Assembly: GCA_016781705.1 (NCBI GenBank)
Contig: JADDPV010000196.1
Span: 1-5,972, forward strand
DNA from: Rubrobacter sp.
GTDB taxonomy: Bacteria > Actinomycetota > Rubrobacteria > Rubrobacterales > Rubrobacteraceae
Reading direction: 5' to 3'
DNA length: 5,972 bases
Under the pieces are notes generated by a model that made no database searches, was not told the DNA's origin, and saw only the letters and a program-made list of their open reading frames with translations. Positions 1 through 5,681 of the stretch are shown here, piece after piece (within the stretch, counting starts at the first letter, position 1; each line of letters starts with the position of its first letter). The translations under genes were made by a program, and so were the position numbers.

Positions 1-78
1 TAGATAGCCCCGCCCGGCCACTGGAAGAGATCTTCATCTCGTGGTGTTGCAGTATATGAAGGTGCGGCCGGATCAATG

Positions 79-106
79 GAGCAGCGTTACGAGTGAACTG
101 CTGCTC
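79..106 (-). terminator. Hairpin downstream of the DUF3618 gene, possible terminator
   Basis: A perfect 7-bp inverted repeat (GAGCAGC at 79-85, GCTGCTC at 100-106) encloses a 14-nt loop. It can be extended by one G-T pair at 78/107. It begins 35 nt beyond the stop codon of the minus-strand DUF3618 gene, where transcription of that operon should end. No T-run follows on the minus strand, so it is not a classical intrinsic terminator, although GC-rich actinobacteria often use hairpins without a T-run. A smaller hairpin (GAGAT/ATCTC, 27-40) lies further downstream. Confidence 0.3.
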
Positions 107-140
107 TTGGCCACCCCACAGGACCTGGTCTCCCTGGTAG

Positions 141-545
141 CTATCGGGTTTTGCCTGTTCTGAGATCGAAGACCACGGTTGATGAGTCTCGCCCCCTGAG
201 CCGCCACGCGAGCAGCAGGCCCACCAATCCCCCCGCTACCGCCACTGGCATGGGATTCTGCCTTATGGCTTCAAGAAGCCGCTGGCCCCTAGCGCGGGCC
301 GCATCCGTCGCCCGGGCCTTGGCCTGCTCCTCGAGATTTTCGGGCTGGAGCTTCTCTTGGAGGGTGTCGGCCGTCTCCGTCATCTCGGCCCGGGCCTGCT
401 CGACCTCTGCCCGGGCCGCCGCCACCTCGTCGCCACTCCTGGCTCGCTCCCTTAGCTCCTCGCTCGCGGCAGGCGCCGGTTCTCCAACGCTTTCGCCTTG
501 TGGATCGCGCCTTAGCTCGTCCGGTCTGCCTGATCCCTCAACCAT
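141..545 (-). CDS. DUF3618 domain membrane-anchored protein
   Basis: This 134-residue protein carries the DUF3618 signature at about residues 45-75: a charged helix of the form AEVEQARAEMTETADTLQEKL, followed by an alanine-rich helix and then QNPMP. One hydrophobic segment follows at about 99-115 with an arginine-rich flank (RLRGR), and a short polar tail ends the protein. The first 40 residues are polar and probably disordered. DUF3618 proteins are small actinobacterial membrane proteins of unknown function that usually sit next to holin-like PF07332 genes, as here. The ATG start is supported by GGAGGAG on the minus strand 8 nt upstream. The gene begins 34 bp before the upstream holin-like gene ends, so the two are probably cotranscribed and perhaps translationally coupled. 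The helical part likely lies in the cytoplasm against the inner face of the membrane. No biochemical role can be assigned. Confidence 0.85.
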   Translation of the reverse strand: MVEGSGRPDELRRDPQGESVGEPAPAASEELRERARSGDEVAAARAEVEQARAEMTETADTLQEKLQPENLEEQAKARATDAARARGQRLLEAIRQNPMPVAVAGGLVGLLLAWRLRGRDSSTVVFDLRTGKTR

Positions 546-910
546 TCCCTGTTCTCCTCCAGCGTCTCGACGGTCTCCTGCGGGACCACCCCCTCCTGCC
601 TCAGAGCGTCGAGGCCCTTAAGAGCGAGGAGGGAACCCGCGCCAGCTACCGAGAGCCCGACCACAAAGGCCGAGAACCACGGACGGCGGCTCCTCCCGAA
701 AAGCATTATCATCCCAGCCACGACAGCCAACAGGCCCGCGTAGGCGAGCGCTCCACCAGCAGCCAGAAAACCGGCGTTCTTGCCGGCCCGGTAGGCTTTC
801 TGGGTCATTTCCGCCTCGGCCAGCCGCATCTCCCGGCGCACCAGCTCGGCGGTCTGTTGGGAAAGGTCCGCGAGGATCTCTCCGACCGAGCGATCGTCCC
901 CGCCCTGCAT
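512..910 (-). CDS. Phage-holin-family (PF07332-like) membrane protein
   Basis: This 132-residue protein has the layout of the actinobacterial holin-like family (PF07332, formerly DUF1469). An amphipathic helix at about 9-40 (EILADLSQQTAELVRREMRL) is followed by two hydrophobic segments at about 47-71 and 78-100, and then by a polar C-terminal helix with VPQETVETLEENREWLRDQ, a typical family ending. The holin name comes from sequence similarity. The cellular members are not known to lyse cells and are thought to be small inner-membrane proteins of unknown role. The ATG at 908-910 has GGAAGGGG on the minus strand 6 nt upstream (917-924). It is the first gene of a two-gene operon with the DUF3618 gene, which it overlaps by 34 bp. 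A sigma-B-like promoter lies about 40-70 nt upstream. No phage structural or lysis genes are nearby, so a prophage origin is unlikely. Confidence 0.85.
   Translation of the reverse strand: MQGGDDRSVGEILADLSQQTAELVRREMRLAEAEMTQKAYRAGKNAGFLAAGGALAYAGLLAVVAGMIMLFGRSRRPWFSAFVVGLSVAGAGSLLALKGLDALRQEGVVPQETVETLEENREWLRDQADRTS
554..560 (-). promoter_or_regulatory. Shine-Dalgarno site setting the DUF3618 start
   Basis: The minus strand reads GGAGGAG here, 8 nt before the ATG at 543-545. The site lies inside the 3' end of the holin-like gene, so ribosomes finishing that gene pass over it. It is a near-perfect match to the anti-Shine-Dalgarno sequence and fixes the start that gives the 34-bp overlap. 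Confidence 0.7.
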
Positions 911-1099
911 TAGCCACCCCTTCCGAGCCGCTCACTCTGCCCATTGCGTCCTTTCCCCTTTACGCGGTCGCACTAAACGCTGTCTCCGGAAACGGCAGCC
1001 CGAGGCCGGACTCGCTGTACGCTAGCTCTGTTGATGACTACCTGATCTCCTACGGCGACGGCGCAAGGGGCTTCGTAAACTGCGTTCTGTAGTAGCAGA
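911..1099. other. Intergenic control region, no gene seen
   Basis: No frame gives a plausible protein here. The left part holds the ribosome site and candidate promoter of the minus-strand operon. On the plus strand there are only weak -10-like hexamers (TACGCT at 1018-1023, TAAACT at 1076-1081) without good -35 partners. TAAACT would place a start near 1088, just before the hairpin-rich block that follows, but I would not call it a promoter on this evidence. Confidence 0.5.
952..978 (-). promoter_or_regulatory. Possible sigma-B-type stress promoter for the holin-like operon
   Basis: On the minus strand, GTTTAG (973-978) is followed after 15 nt by GGGAAA (952-957). The sigma-B group consensus is GTTTAA, a spacer of about 12-15 nt, then GGGWAW. 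The -10 element fits fully and the -35 element differs at one base. The predicted transcription start is near 945, giving a 5' leader of about 35 nt with the ribosome site at 917-924. The position fits well. Motif matching by eye in GC-rich DNA gives false positives, hence the modest confidence. Confidence 0.35.
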
Positions 1100-1130
1100 C
1101 CGGGGTCCTTGACTCCTGCCCACCCCCGGC

Positions 1131-1179
1131 TGGTTCGTTCCGCCGGGCCTAAGGGTGGGGTTGCGGCGGAATGAAACCA
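1131..1179 (+). other. Long stem-loop within the structured region
   Basis: TGGTTCGTTCCGCC (1131-1144) pairs with GGCGGAATGAAACCA (1165-1179), giving 14 pairs, one of them G-T (1137/1172), with a single bulged A at 1176. A further G-C pair (1145/1164) closes a loop of 18 nt that includes CCTAAGGGTGGGG. The hairpin CAAGGT/ACCTTG starts one base later, so the two would stack side by side. No T-run follows, so this is not an ordinary intrinsic terminator. It is the strongest single inverted repeat in the region. Confidence 0.6.
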
Positions 1180-1275
1180 TCAAGGTTTTAGGAGACCTTG
1201 GCCGTAGCTGGGCCTTCTAAACTCCTGTATCCGGGGGTAGCAGGTTCTCTCGAGGTTAACGAGACCTCCACCTTG

Positions 1276-1301
1276 GTCGGGTCTTCTTAACCATACCCGA
1301 C
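1276..1301 (+). other. Hairpin with CTTCTTAA in its loop
   Basis: The perfect 7-bp repeat GTCGGGT (1276-1282) and ACCCGAC (1295-1301) encloses a 12-nt loop, CTTCTTAACCAT. Related pyrimidine motifs (CTTCTAA) occur at 1214-1220, 1376-1382 and 1600-1606, each next to a GG-rich arm. In this copy the motif sits exactly in the loop, where it could be bound by a protein or pair with another RNA segment. Confidence 0.45.
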
Positions 1302-1652
1302 GCTATCGATATGCAGAAGGCGCTTGCCTAAGGAAAGCCGACCAGCTACGTTAGGGGACCTACTCGGCGTTCGGTCTTCTAAACCCGGACACACCGGCGG
1401 AACATTAGCCCTACCCAGTTCCGGGTTTCTAGAGAGGTTTCTCTGCCAACCCCGAGCGAAGATGTTCCAGAGCTCCTCGAAGCCCCCCTTACACGTCCTT
1501 CAAGCCGCTGACCAAGTCCTCGACGGCCCGAGGGCCTAGAACCCGAGGCAGCGGCGCAATGCGGCTTCTCTACACATCAAGGTCTGGACGGCCAGGCCTC
1601 TTCTAACAAACCGGGTCGTCCTCAAAGCCGCTCGCGCCGTAGCCGGGGCCGA

Positions 1653-1689
1653 CGGGACGCAAGAGTCCCGAAAGGATACTTTACGGGAC
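1653..1689 (+). promoter_or_regulatory. Two mutually exclusive hairpins, possible RNA switch
   Basis: The segment GTCCCG (1665-1670) can pair upstream with CGGGAC (1653-1658, loop GCAAGA). It can instead pair downstream with CGGGAC (1684-1689). The downstream form is extended by AAAG (1671-1674) pairing with CTTT (1679-1682) around the tetraloop GATA, giving 10 pairs with one bulged A at 1683. Only one form can exist at a time. This is the geometry of an attenuator or riboswitch expression platform. It lies about 80 nt before the DUF4238 start. No T-run terminator follows, so any switch would act by another means, and the bistability may be accidental. Confidence 0.4.
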
Positions 1690-1753
1690 GGCGGGGACTG
1701 GGTAGACCCCCGAAGGGAGGTGTTGGCAGGCTGGCCGCGCGGCGCCGAGGCCC

Positions 1754-1759
1754 TATAAT
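1754..1759 (+). promoter_or_regulatory. TATAAT -10 box of the DUF4238 gene
   Basis: This is a perfect TATAAT in otherwise GC-rich DNA, ending 9 nt before the GTG start codon. The predicted transcription start (about 1766-1769) falls at or just before the start codon. No good -35 element lies at the usual 17-nt spacing; the best nearby hexamer, TTGGCA at 1723-1728, is 25 nt away. Strong -10 boxes without a clear -35 are common for leaderless actinobacterial genes. Confidence 0.6.
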
Positions 1760-1768
1760 CAGCGAGAC

Positions 1769-2752
1769 GTGAGCGTGCCGAAGAGACACCACTACCTGCC
1801 GCAGTTCTATTTGAAGGGGTTTTGCCCCACGGACGGCCTCTGGGTATACGACCGCGAGAAGGGCGAGTGCCGTAAGTCGCGGCCCAAGGCTGTGGCCTTC
1901 AAGAAAGGCTTCTACGCCGTGCAAGGCTCTGACGGCGAGTTGGACTACGTGGAGGTCGAGAAGAGGCTGGGTGTGGTCGAGAGCCAGGCCGCGCCGGTGA
2001 TCAAGAAGCTCGATGCAGGCGGCGCGCTCGAGCTCAGGGAGCGGTACGCGCTGGCGATGTTCGTGGCCCTTCTGAAATACCGCACCACGGCGTTCGAGAG
2101 GCAGTCGTCCGAGTTCAACGAGGCGTTCTCGGACCCGGAAACGGCGAAGGAGATGCTAGCCCCGAGCGTCGAGGGTGTGGAAGCTCTGCTGAGGCGGGCG
2201 GGCTACGAAGAAGCGGGGCTGCCACAGATGGCCCGGACGGTCTACGAGCACATCCGGGAGCAAGGGGTCGAGCATCGACCGGGGCCGAACGCCCGCCTAG
2301 AGCAGATGCTCCAGGGGGCATACGAGCTGGGAACCCAGCTCACGCTGGGACCTTTGACGGTGGCCCGGGCGCCCGAGGGTTGCCGCTTCATCACCGCCGA
2401 CGATCCGTACGCGCTGGTCGCGCGGGCAGGGGCTCAAGACCCGCGCGCGTGGGAGGGGGCAGAGATTATCCCGCCGGGGTACGAGAGCTGGATACCCCTG
2501 AGCGGACGCAGCCTGCTGATAGCCGGCCACGAGGAACTGAGTGGCCGGTACATTCAGTTCGATGATGCGGAGGTTCAGACCACGAACGTCATGATCGCCG
2601 CGCAATGCGAACGGTTCTTCATGGGGGGTGCTGAGGCACAGCTGAAGCGGGTGGCGGGAGAGCTCTCCGGGGAGACCGAAAGCGGGTGGGTGCTCCCAGG
2701 CGGAGTGGACCTGTCGCGCCACCACCTCTCCCGGACCGACGGATCCTCCTGA
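1769..2752 (+). CDS. DUF4238 domain-containing protein
   Basis: This 327-residue protein matches the DUF4238 family (PF14022) along most of its length. It starts with the family's N-terminal signature PKRHHYLPQFYLKGF (4-18), then VYDRE and the FKKGFYAV segment (44-51), a VEKRLGVVESQAAPVIKKL helix (63-81) and ALAMFVALLKYRTTAFER (94-111). The later part holds FITADDPYA (207-215), the WIPLSGRSLLIAG strand pair (241-253) and TNVMIAAQCERFFMG (272-286). The family's function is unknown, and no signal peptide or membrane segment is visible. GTG at 1769 is the first possible start after an in-frame stop at 1703-1705, and it places the conserved motif at residue 4, the usual position. There is no Shine-Dalgarno sequence, and a TATAAT box lies 9 nt upstream, so a leaderless mRNA is likely. 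GTG at 1775 is an alternative start. Upstream lies the hairpin-rich region; downstream, 121 bp away on the same strand, is a HEPN protein gene. DUF4238 genes are accessory and scattered among bacteria, which fits a variable locus. Confidence 0.85.
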   Translation: MSVPKRHHYLPQFYLKGFCPTDGLWVYDREKGECRKSRPKAVAFKKGFYAVQGSDGELDYVEVEKRLGVVESQAAPVIKKLDAGGALELRERYALAMFVALLKYRTTAFERQSSEFNEAFSDPETAKEMLAPSVEGVEALLRRAGYEEAGLPQMARTVYEHIREQGVEHRPGPNARLEQMLQGAYELGTQLTLGPLTVARAPEGCRFITADDPYALVARAGAQDPRAWEGAEIIPPGYESWIPLSGRSLLIAGHEELSGRYIQFDDAEVQTTNVMIAAQCERFFMGGAEAQLKRVAGELSGETESGWVLPGGVDLSRHHLSRTDGSS

Positions 2753-2873
2753 CGTCCCTTCAGCCGGGCGGGTTATCATCGGCCGTGCCACCGTCGCTGC
2801 AGCCGGGGTTTGTGGCAAGTTTTAGTCGGAACGCTAAGGCGTCCTGTGAGCGTGTGAGACCGAGGAGAAGAGC
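2753..2873 (+). other. Gap between the DUF4238 and HEPN genes
   Basis: The only promoter-like element is TATCAT (2774-2779), one mismatch from TATAAT and without a recognisable -35. If used, it would give a leader of nearly 90 nt. A small hairpin, ACGC/GCGT with loop TAAG (2831-2842), lies before the ribosome site. No terminator separates the two genes, so read-through from the DUF4238 promoter is possible. Confidence 0.3.
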
Positions 2874-5573
2874 GTGGCCGTCGTAGACCCAGACGTCTTT
2901 GTTCGATTGAACCGCTTCTGGGAAGAGATCTTCAAGAGCCCGAAAGAGGTGGCCCTGGGCGCCGAGTACCTGCCCAACCTTCTGTGGCCCGCGATAGGCG
3001 CACTCAAGGCCTATCACGACGACGAAGAAGACAAGGTCGAGCTAAGGGGTGAGACCGGGCGAGACGCCGACGTCGCGGTGCGCCTCCTGCGCGACGCTCT
3101 CCGCGGCGACCCGGTGATCGCGCTGCTCCGCTGGGAGGCGCCCGAAAAGGTTGCGCAACTGGAGAAGCTCCTAGCCGAGGACATTGTGGACGACTCGGAG
3201 GCGCTGAAAGCGCTCCGCGCGCTGCAGGCCGTCCTGTCCGAGGACCTGGCGCGTCGGGCGATCGCCGCAGAGCTGGGTGCGGGCGAGGCGGCGGACGGTA
3301 CGGTGCTGCGGGGCGGGGCGGTGGTCCTAGCCTGCCGCAATGTCGGCCGCTTCCACGAGCCTCAAATGAAGAAGCTGTTGAAGAGGTCGTTCGCGCGGGC
3401 GGTCGACCTCGCTCTCCTGGAAGCGCACTCCGATCGACTGCGCCGGAACACGGAGATAGCGGGTCATCTCGAGGCCCTCGAAGAGCGGGCGGTCCGGGCG
3501 GCCGTTGCGAGGGGCGGAGACGGGAGCGAGGACGGCCAAAGGGGTGGAAGGGGAAACGGCGATCTCTTCGCGATGTTCGGCGGCGAGGGGTGGCGACGCT
3601 CGACCTACCGGCTGATCGCGCTGGCGAAGCGGTTGTGGACCGCCGAGTTGGATGGCCACGCGCAGGGTCCGGAGGCGTCGGACGCGGGGTTGGGGGAGGC
3701 GGTCGCCCGCTTGGCGGAAGACCGCGCGGCGCAGGAGCGGATGGCGCGGGAGGTCGTCGTGCGCTACGCGGCGTTCTGGTTTCTGGAGAGGTTCCGGGCG
3801 GTGGCTAAGGGCGACGGTCGCGGGACCGACCAGCTCCTCGGAGAGGCTGCGGAGACAATGGAGCGCGCGCTGGGCGAGCTCGGCGTGTCGAGGTGGCCCG
3901 AGAGGTCCGAGGAAGACCCCGAATCGTTCCCCCCGACCGCGACGCGTTCGGCCTTCGCCCTCTCCGAAGCGCTGCCCTTCGCCCTGTCGGAGGCTTGCGC
4001 TGAGGGCTACGCGCGGGCCAACCCCGAACTCGTGGCGGAGACGTCCGGGCGGCTAGGGGAGAGGCTTACCGGGCTCCTCGCGGAGGAGGTGGGATCACCT
4101 GGGTCGCCAGGGTCCGATGCCGCCGGAGATGGCAACAACGCGGAAGCGCTGTGTGCCGCCTGGGCCGCGCGCCGGAGGCTCCACCGCGAGGCGGGCGAGG
4201 TGCTGGCCGGACTGGACCCCGGCCTCGAAGGATACCTGCGGGCACTCCCCACGGAGAATTCGCTGGGGTACGCGATGGCCAGGGACCGGTTCTGGACGAC
4301 CTGGCGCCGTAACCACGCCGCCTGGGCATCTTGGTCGTCCACGATACCCTGGGAAGCGATAGGCGAGGCACGCGTGGTCGAGAGGGCCGTGGCGGAGGCG
4401 ATGTCGCGGTTCGGCGGCGCCCGGGGCGACTACCTCGTCGTGTTCCGCGTGGAGGGCATCAGGCCCGACGGCATGAGCTGGCGAATGGCCGATGTGACCT
4501 TCTACGATCCTGAGCATTTCGACTACGGCGAGGGCCGCGAGGTATCCACCGCGCCAGGGGATCCATTTGGTGTCTGCCACGCCGCCGTGCGGGTCTCGGC
4601 CGACACGTCCACGGAGGCGGTGAGGTCGGCCCGCCAGCGCCTGATCGCGGGCCTGGACTGCTACTCCTTCGGGCTCTCGGGCAATTCCCTCCGTCCGGAC
4701 TTCAACCCCAGTGTGATGGACTGGGAGTACGTCGTGAACCTCTCCGAGGAATGGGGAGGCTTTAACTACGAGCGGGAAGTGCCTTTCCACGGCGAGCAGG
4801 GGGCCGCCGACCTTGACCTGCCGGGTATCGCGCGCGCCTACGCGGCACTTCTCGCCAAGGCCGTTGGGAATCCCCGCGAACTCACGCAGCTGCAGGATAG
4901 GTTCGTGCGGGCCGTGCACTGGCTGCGGGAGGCCCGCTTCGACGCGGACCCGGCCAAGCGCTTCGTCCTACACTACGTCGGGATGGAGCACATCTTCGCC
5001 CGCGGGGAGGGAAGCGACGCGGTCGCCCGCCTGGCACCGAGGCTGAACAAGACCTGGAGGGACATCGGCCGCCCGCTCGTTCAACTGAACATGACCTTCA
5101 ATAGGCTGCATAAGACCCTCAGGGAGGACGCTAGGCTGCGGGAGATAGCCGAATCGGATGGGCGCCTCCGCAACTGGGACGAGGACGAACGGGTGCTGCT
5201 CGACCCCGACAAGGTCCGGGTGCTGCTCGACCGCATGCCGAAAGATCACGAAGAGGCCCGAGGGAGCGCTTCGATGTTGCTCGGAATATTGGAGTCCCTC
5301 AGGGCGGACGCGGAGCCCATAGCTGCCCACGTGGAGCGGCTGCGCGACCTCCAGACCGTGAAGGTGCGTCTCCTGCAGATGCTCCGAAACACCATCGTAC
5401 ACGACGCGCTCTACCAGGACGAACGTATGCGCTACTATGCTCAAGAGGCCCACGAGATCCTCGACGATGCCCTCGACAAGATGGTGGGGGAGGTAATTTC
5501 CGAAGACCCGGATTGCAAGACCATAGACCAGCTCGTCGAGAAGTACGACGGTCAGCCTTGGGCGTCCTCTTAG
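2874..5573 (+). CDS. Large Apea-like HEPN domain protein, predicted ribonuclease
   Basis: This is an 899-residue soluble protein. The GTG start follows GAGGAG (2862-2867) by 6 nt. Residues 1-510 are mostly helical and not assignable. Two low-complexity Gly/Ser/Asp-rich linkers (about 213-231 and 405-421) split this part, and a tryptophan cluster (W474, W477, W484, W487, W493) closes it. A mixed strand/helix segment follows (about 514-660: YLVVFRVEG, then AAVRVSADTSTEAVRSARQRL and LDCYSFGL), of the sort found just before Apea-like HEPN domains. Residues about 670-885 look like that domain: LQDRFVRAVHWLREA, RFVLHYVGMEHIFA with M704-E705, and the second motif R838-N839-T-I-V-H843 followed by a helix with YAQEAHEILDDAL. 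HEPN domains with R-N-x3-H are metal-independent RNases common in antiviral defence and toxin systems, and normally act as dimers so that two motifs form one active site. The HEPN call rests on motif and context. The RNA target and the role of the N-terminal half are unknown. Confidence 0.65.
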   Translation: MAVVDPDVFVRLNRFWEEIFKSPKEVALGAEYLPNLLWPAIGALKAYHDDEEDKVELRGETGRDADVAVRLLRDALRGDPVIALLRWEAPEKVAQLEKLLAEDIVDDSEALKALRALQAVLSEDLARRAIAAELGAGEAADGTVLRGGAVVLACRNVGRFHEPQMKKLLKRSFARAVDLALLEAHSDRLRRNTEIAGHLEALEERAVRAAVARGGDGSEDGQRGGRGNGDLFAMFGGEGWRRSTYRLIALAKRLWTAELDGHAQGPEASDAGLGEAVARLAEDRAAQERMAREVVVRYAAFWFLERFRAVAKGDGRGTDQLLGEAAETMERALGELGVSRWPERSEEDPESFPPTATRSAFALSEALPFALSEACAEGYARANPELVAETSGRLGERLTGLLAEEVGSPGSPGSDAAGDGNNAEALCAAWAARRRLHREAGEVLAGLDPGLEGYLRALPTENSLGYAMARDRFWTTWRRNHAAWASWSSTIPWEAIGEARVVERAVAEAMSRFGGARGDYLVVFRVEGIRPDGMSWRMADVTFYDPEHFDYGEGREVSTAPGDPFGVCHAAVRVSADTSTEAVRSARQRLIAGLDCYSFGLSGNSLRPDFNPSVMDWEYVVNLSEEWGGFNYEREVPFHGEQGAADLDLPGIARAYAALLAKAVGNPRELTQLQDRFVRAVHWLREARFDADPAKRFVLHYVGMEHIFARGEGSDAVARLAPRLNKTWRDIGRPLVQLNMTFNRLHKTLREDARLREIAESDGRLRNWDEDERVLLDPDKVRVLLDRMPKDHEEARGSASMLLGILESLRADAEPIAAHVERLRDLQTVKVRLLQMLRNTIVHDALYQDERMRYYAQEAHEILDDALDKMVGEVISEDPDCKTIDQLVEKYDGQPWASS

Positions 5574-5623
5574 GGGTGGGGCCGGAGGTGAGGCAGGCGC
5601 CGGTGATGACTTACTCCGGTGAA

Positions 5624-5639
5624 GTGGTGAACGCACCAC
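5624..5639. terminator. Hairpin between converging genes, possible two-way terminator
   Basis: The perfect repeat GTGGTG (5624-5629) and CACCAC (5634-5639) flanks the tetraloop AACG. It lies 50 nt past the HEPN gene stop and just beyond the 3' end of the opposing zinc-ribbon gene, where a shared terminator would be expected. There is no T-run on either side. A second repeat, CCGGAG/CTCCGG (5582-5587/5614-5619), precedes it. Confidence 0.4.
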
Positions 5640-5681
5640 CAAGCCGCATCCTTACCTCGTCTCTTTTCCGGTGCACTCTGG

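Larger units (their letters stand above)
1100..1712 (+). ncRNA. Candidate large structured RNA or structured leader, family unknown
   Basis: About 610 bp carry no credible gene, since TAA and TAG triplets recur in both directions, but the stretch is dense in inverted repeats. The clearest in order are: CCGGGG/CCCCGG (1100-1105/1124-1129); a 14-pair stem (1131-1144/1165-1179); CAAGGT/ACCTTG (1181-1186/1195-1200); TCTCG/CGAGA (1248-1252/1260-1264); GTCGGGT/ACCCGAC (1276-1282/1295-1301); GCCGA/TCGGC (1337-1341/1364-1368) with a nested TAGG/CCTA; AAACCCGG/CCGGGTTT (1381-1388/1421-1428); AGAGA/TCTCT (1431-1435/1440-1444); GGACG/CGTCC (1586-1590/1617-1621); a bistable pair at 1653-1689; and CGGGG/CCCCG (1692-1696/1708-1712). 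A G-T pair inside the 14-pair stem works as G-U only in a plus-strand transcript, a mild strand clue. I found no hallmark of RNase P RNA, tmRNA, a T-box or a group II intron. It could be a free RNA or the leader of the DUF4238 gene. Ends are approximate. Confidence 0.4.

Noticed and set aside
23..36. 14-base exact match GGAAGAGATCTTCA shared with 2921-2934 in the HEPN gene
   Set aside because: The match does not extend, is partly palindromic, and the surrounding frames are unrelated. Probably coincidence.
512..910. Prophage lysis cassette
   Set aside because: The holin-family name reflects similarity only. The partner is DUF3618, and no endolysin, tail or integrase gene is present.
1150..1168. 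AGGGTGGGGTTGCGG resembling the T-box motif AGGGTGGNACCGCG
   Set aside because: The conserved ACC is GTT here, no aminoacyl-tRNA synthetase or amino-acid gene follows, and no terminator/antiterminator is visible.
1332..1345. GGAAAGCCGACC recalling the RNase P P4 element GGAAAGTCCGG
   Set aside because: The partner motif ACAGAA is absent and the rest of the RNase P core cannot be placed.
1324..1539. 71-codon plus-strand frame in the hairpin-rich region
   Set aside because: TTG start without a ribosome site, no recognisable protein features, and it covers several inverted repeats. More likely non-coding.
1178..1583. CATCAAGGT repeated at 1178-1186 and 1575-1583
   Set aside because: One repeated 9-mer in a region of this size is expected by chance.
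4095..4919. Long minus-strand open frame (274 codons) inside the HEPN gene
   Set aside because: It lies entirely antisense to the HEPN reading frame, its product resembles no family, and long antisense frames are normal in GC-rich coding DNA.
4968..5642. Minus-strand open frame of 224 codons across the HEPN 3' end
   Set aside because: It is antisense to the HEPN domain coding region with its conserved R-N-x3-H motif. The product has no recognisable features, so it is a shadow frame.
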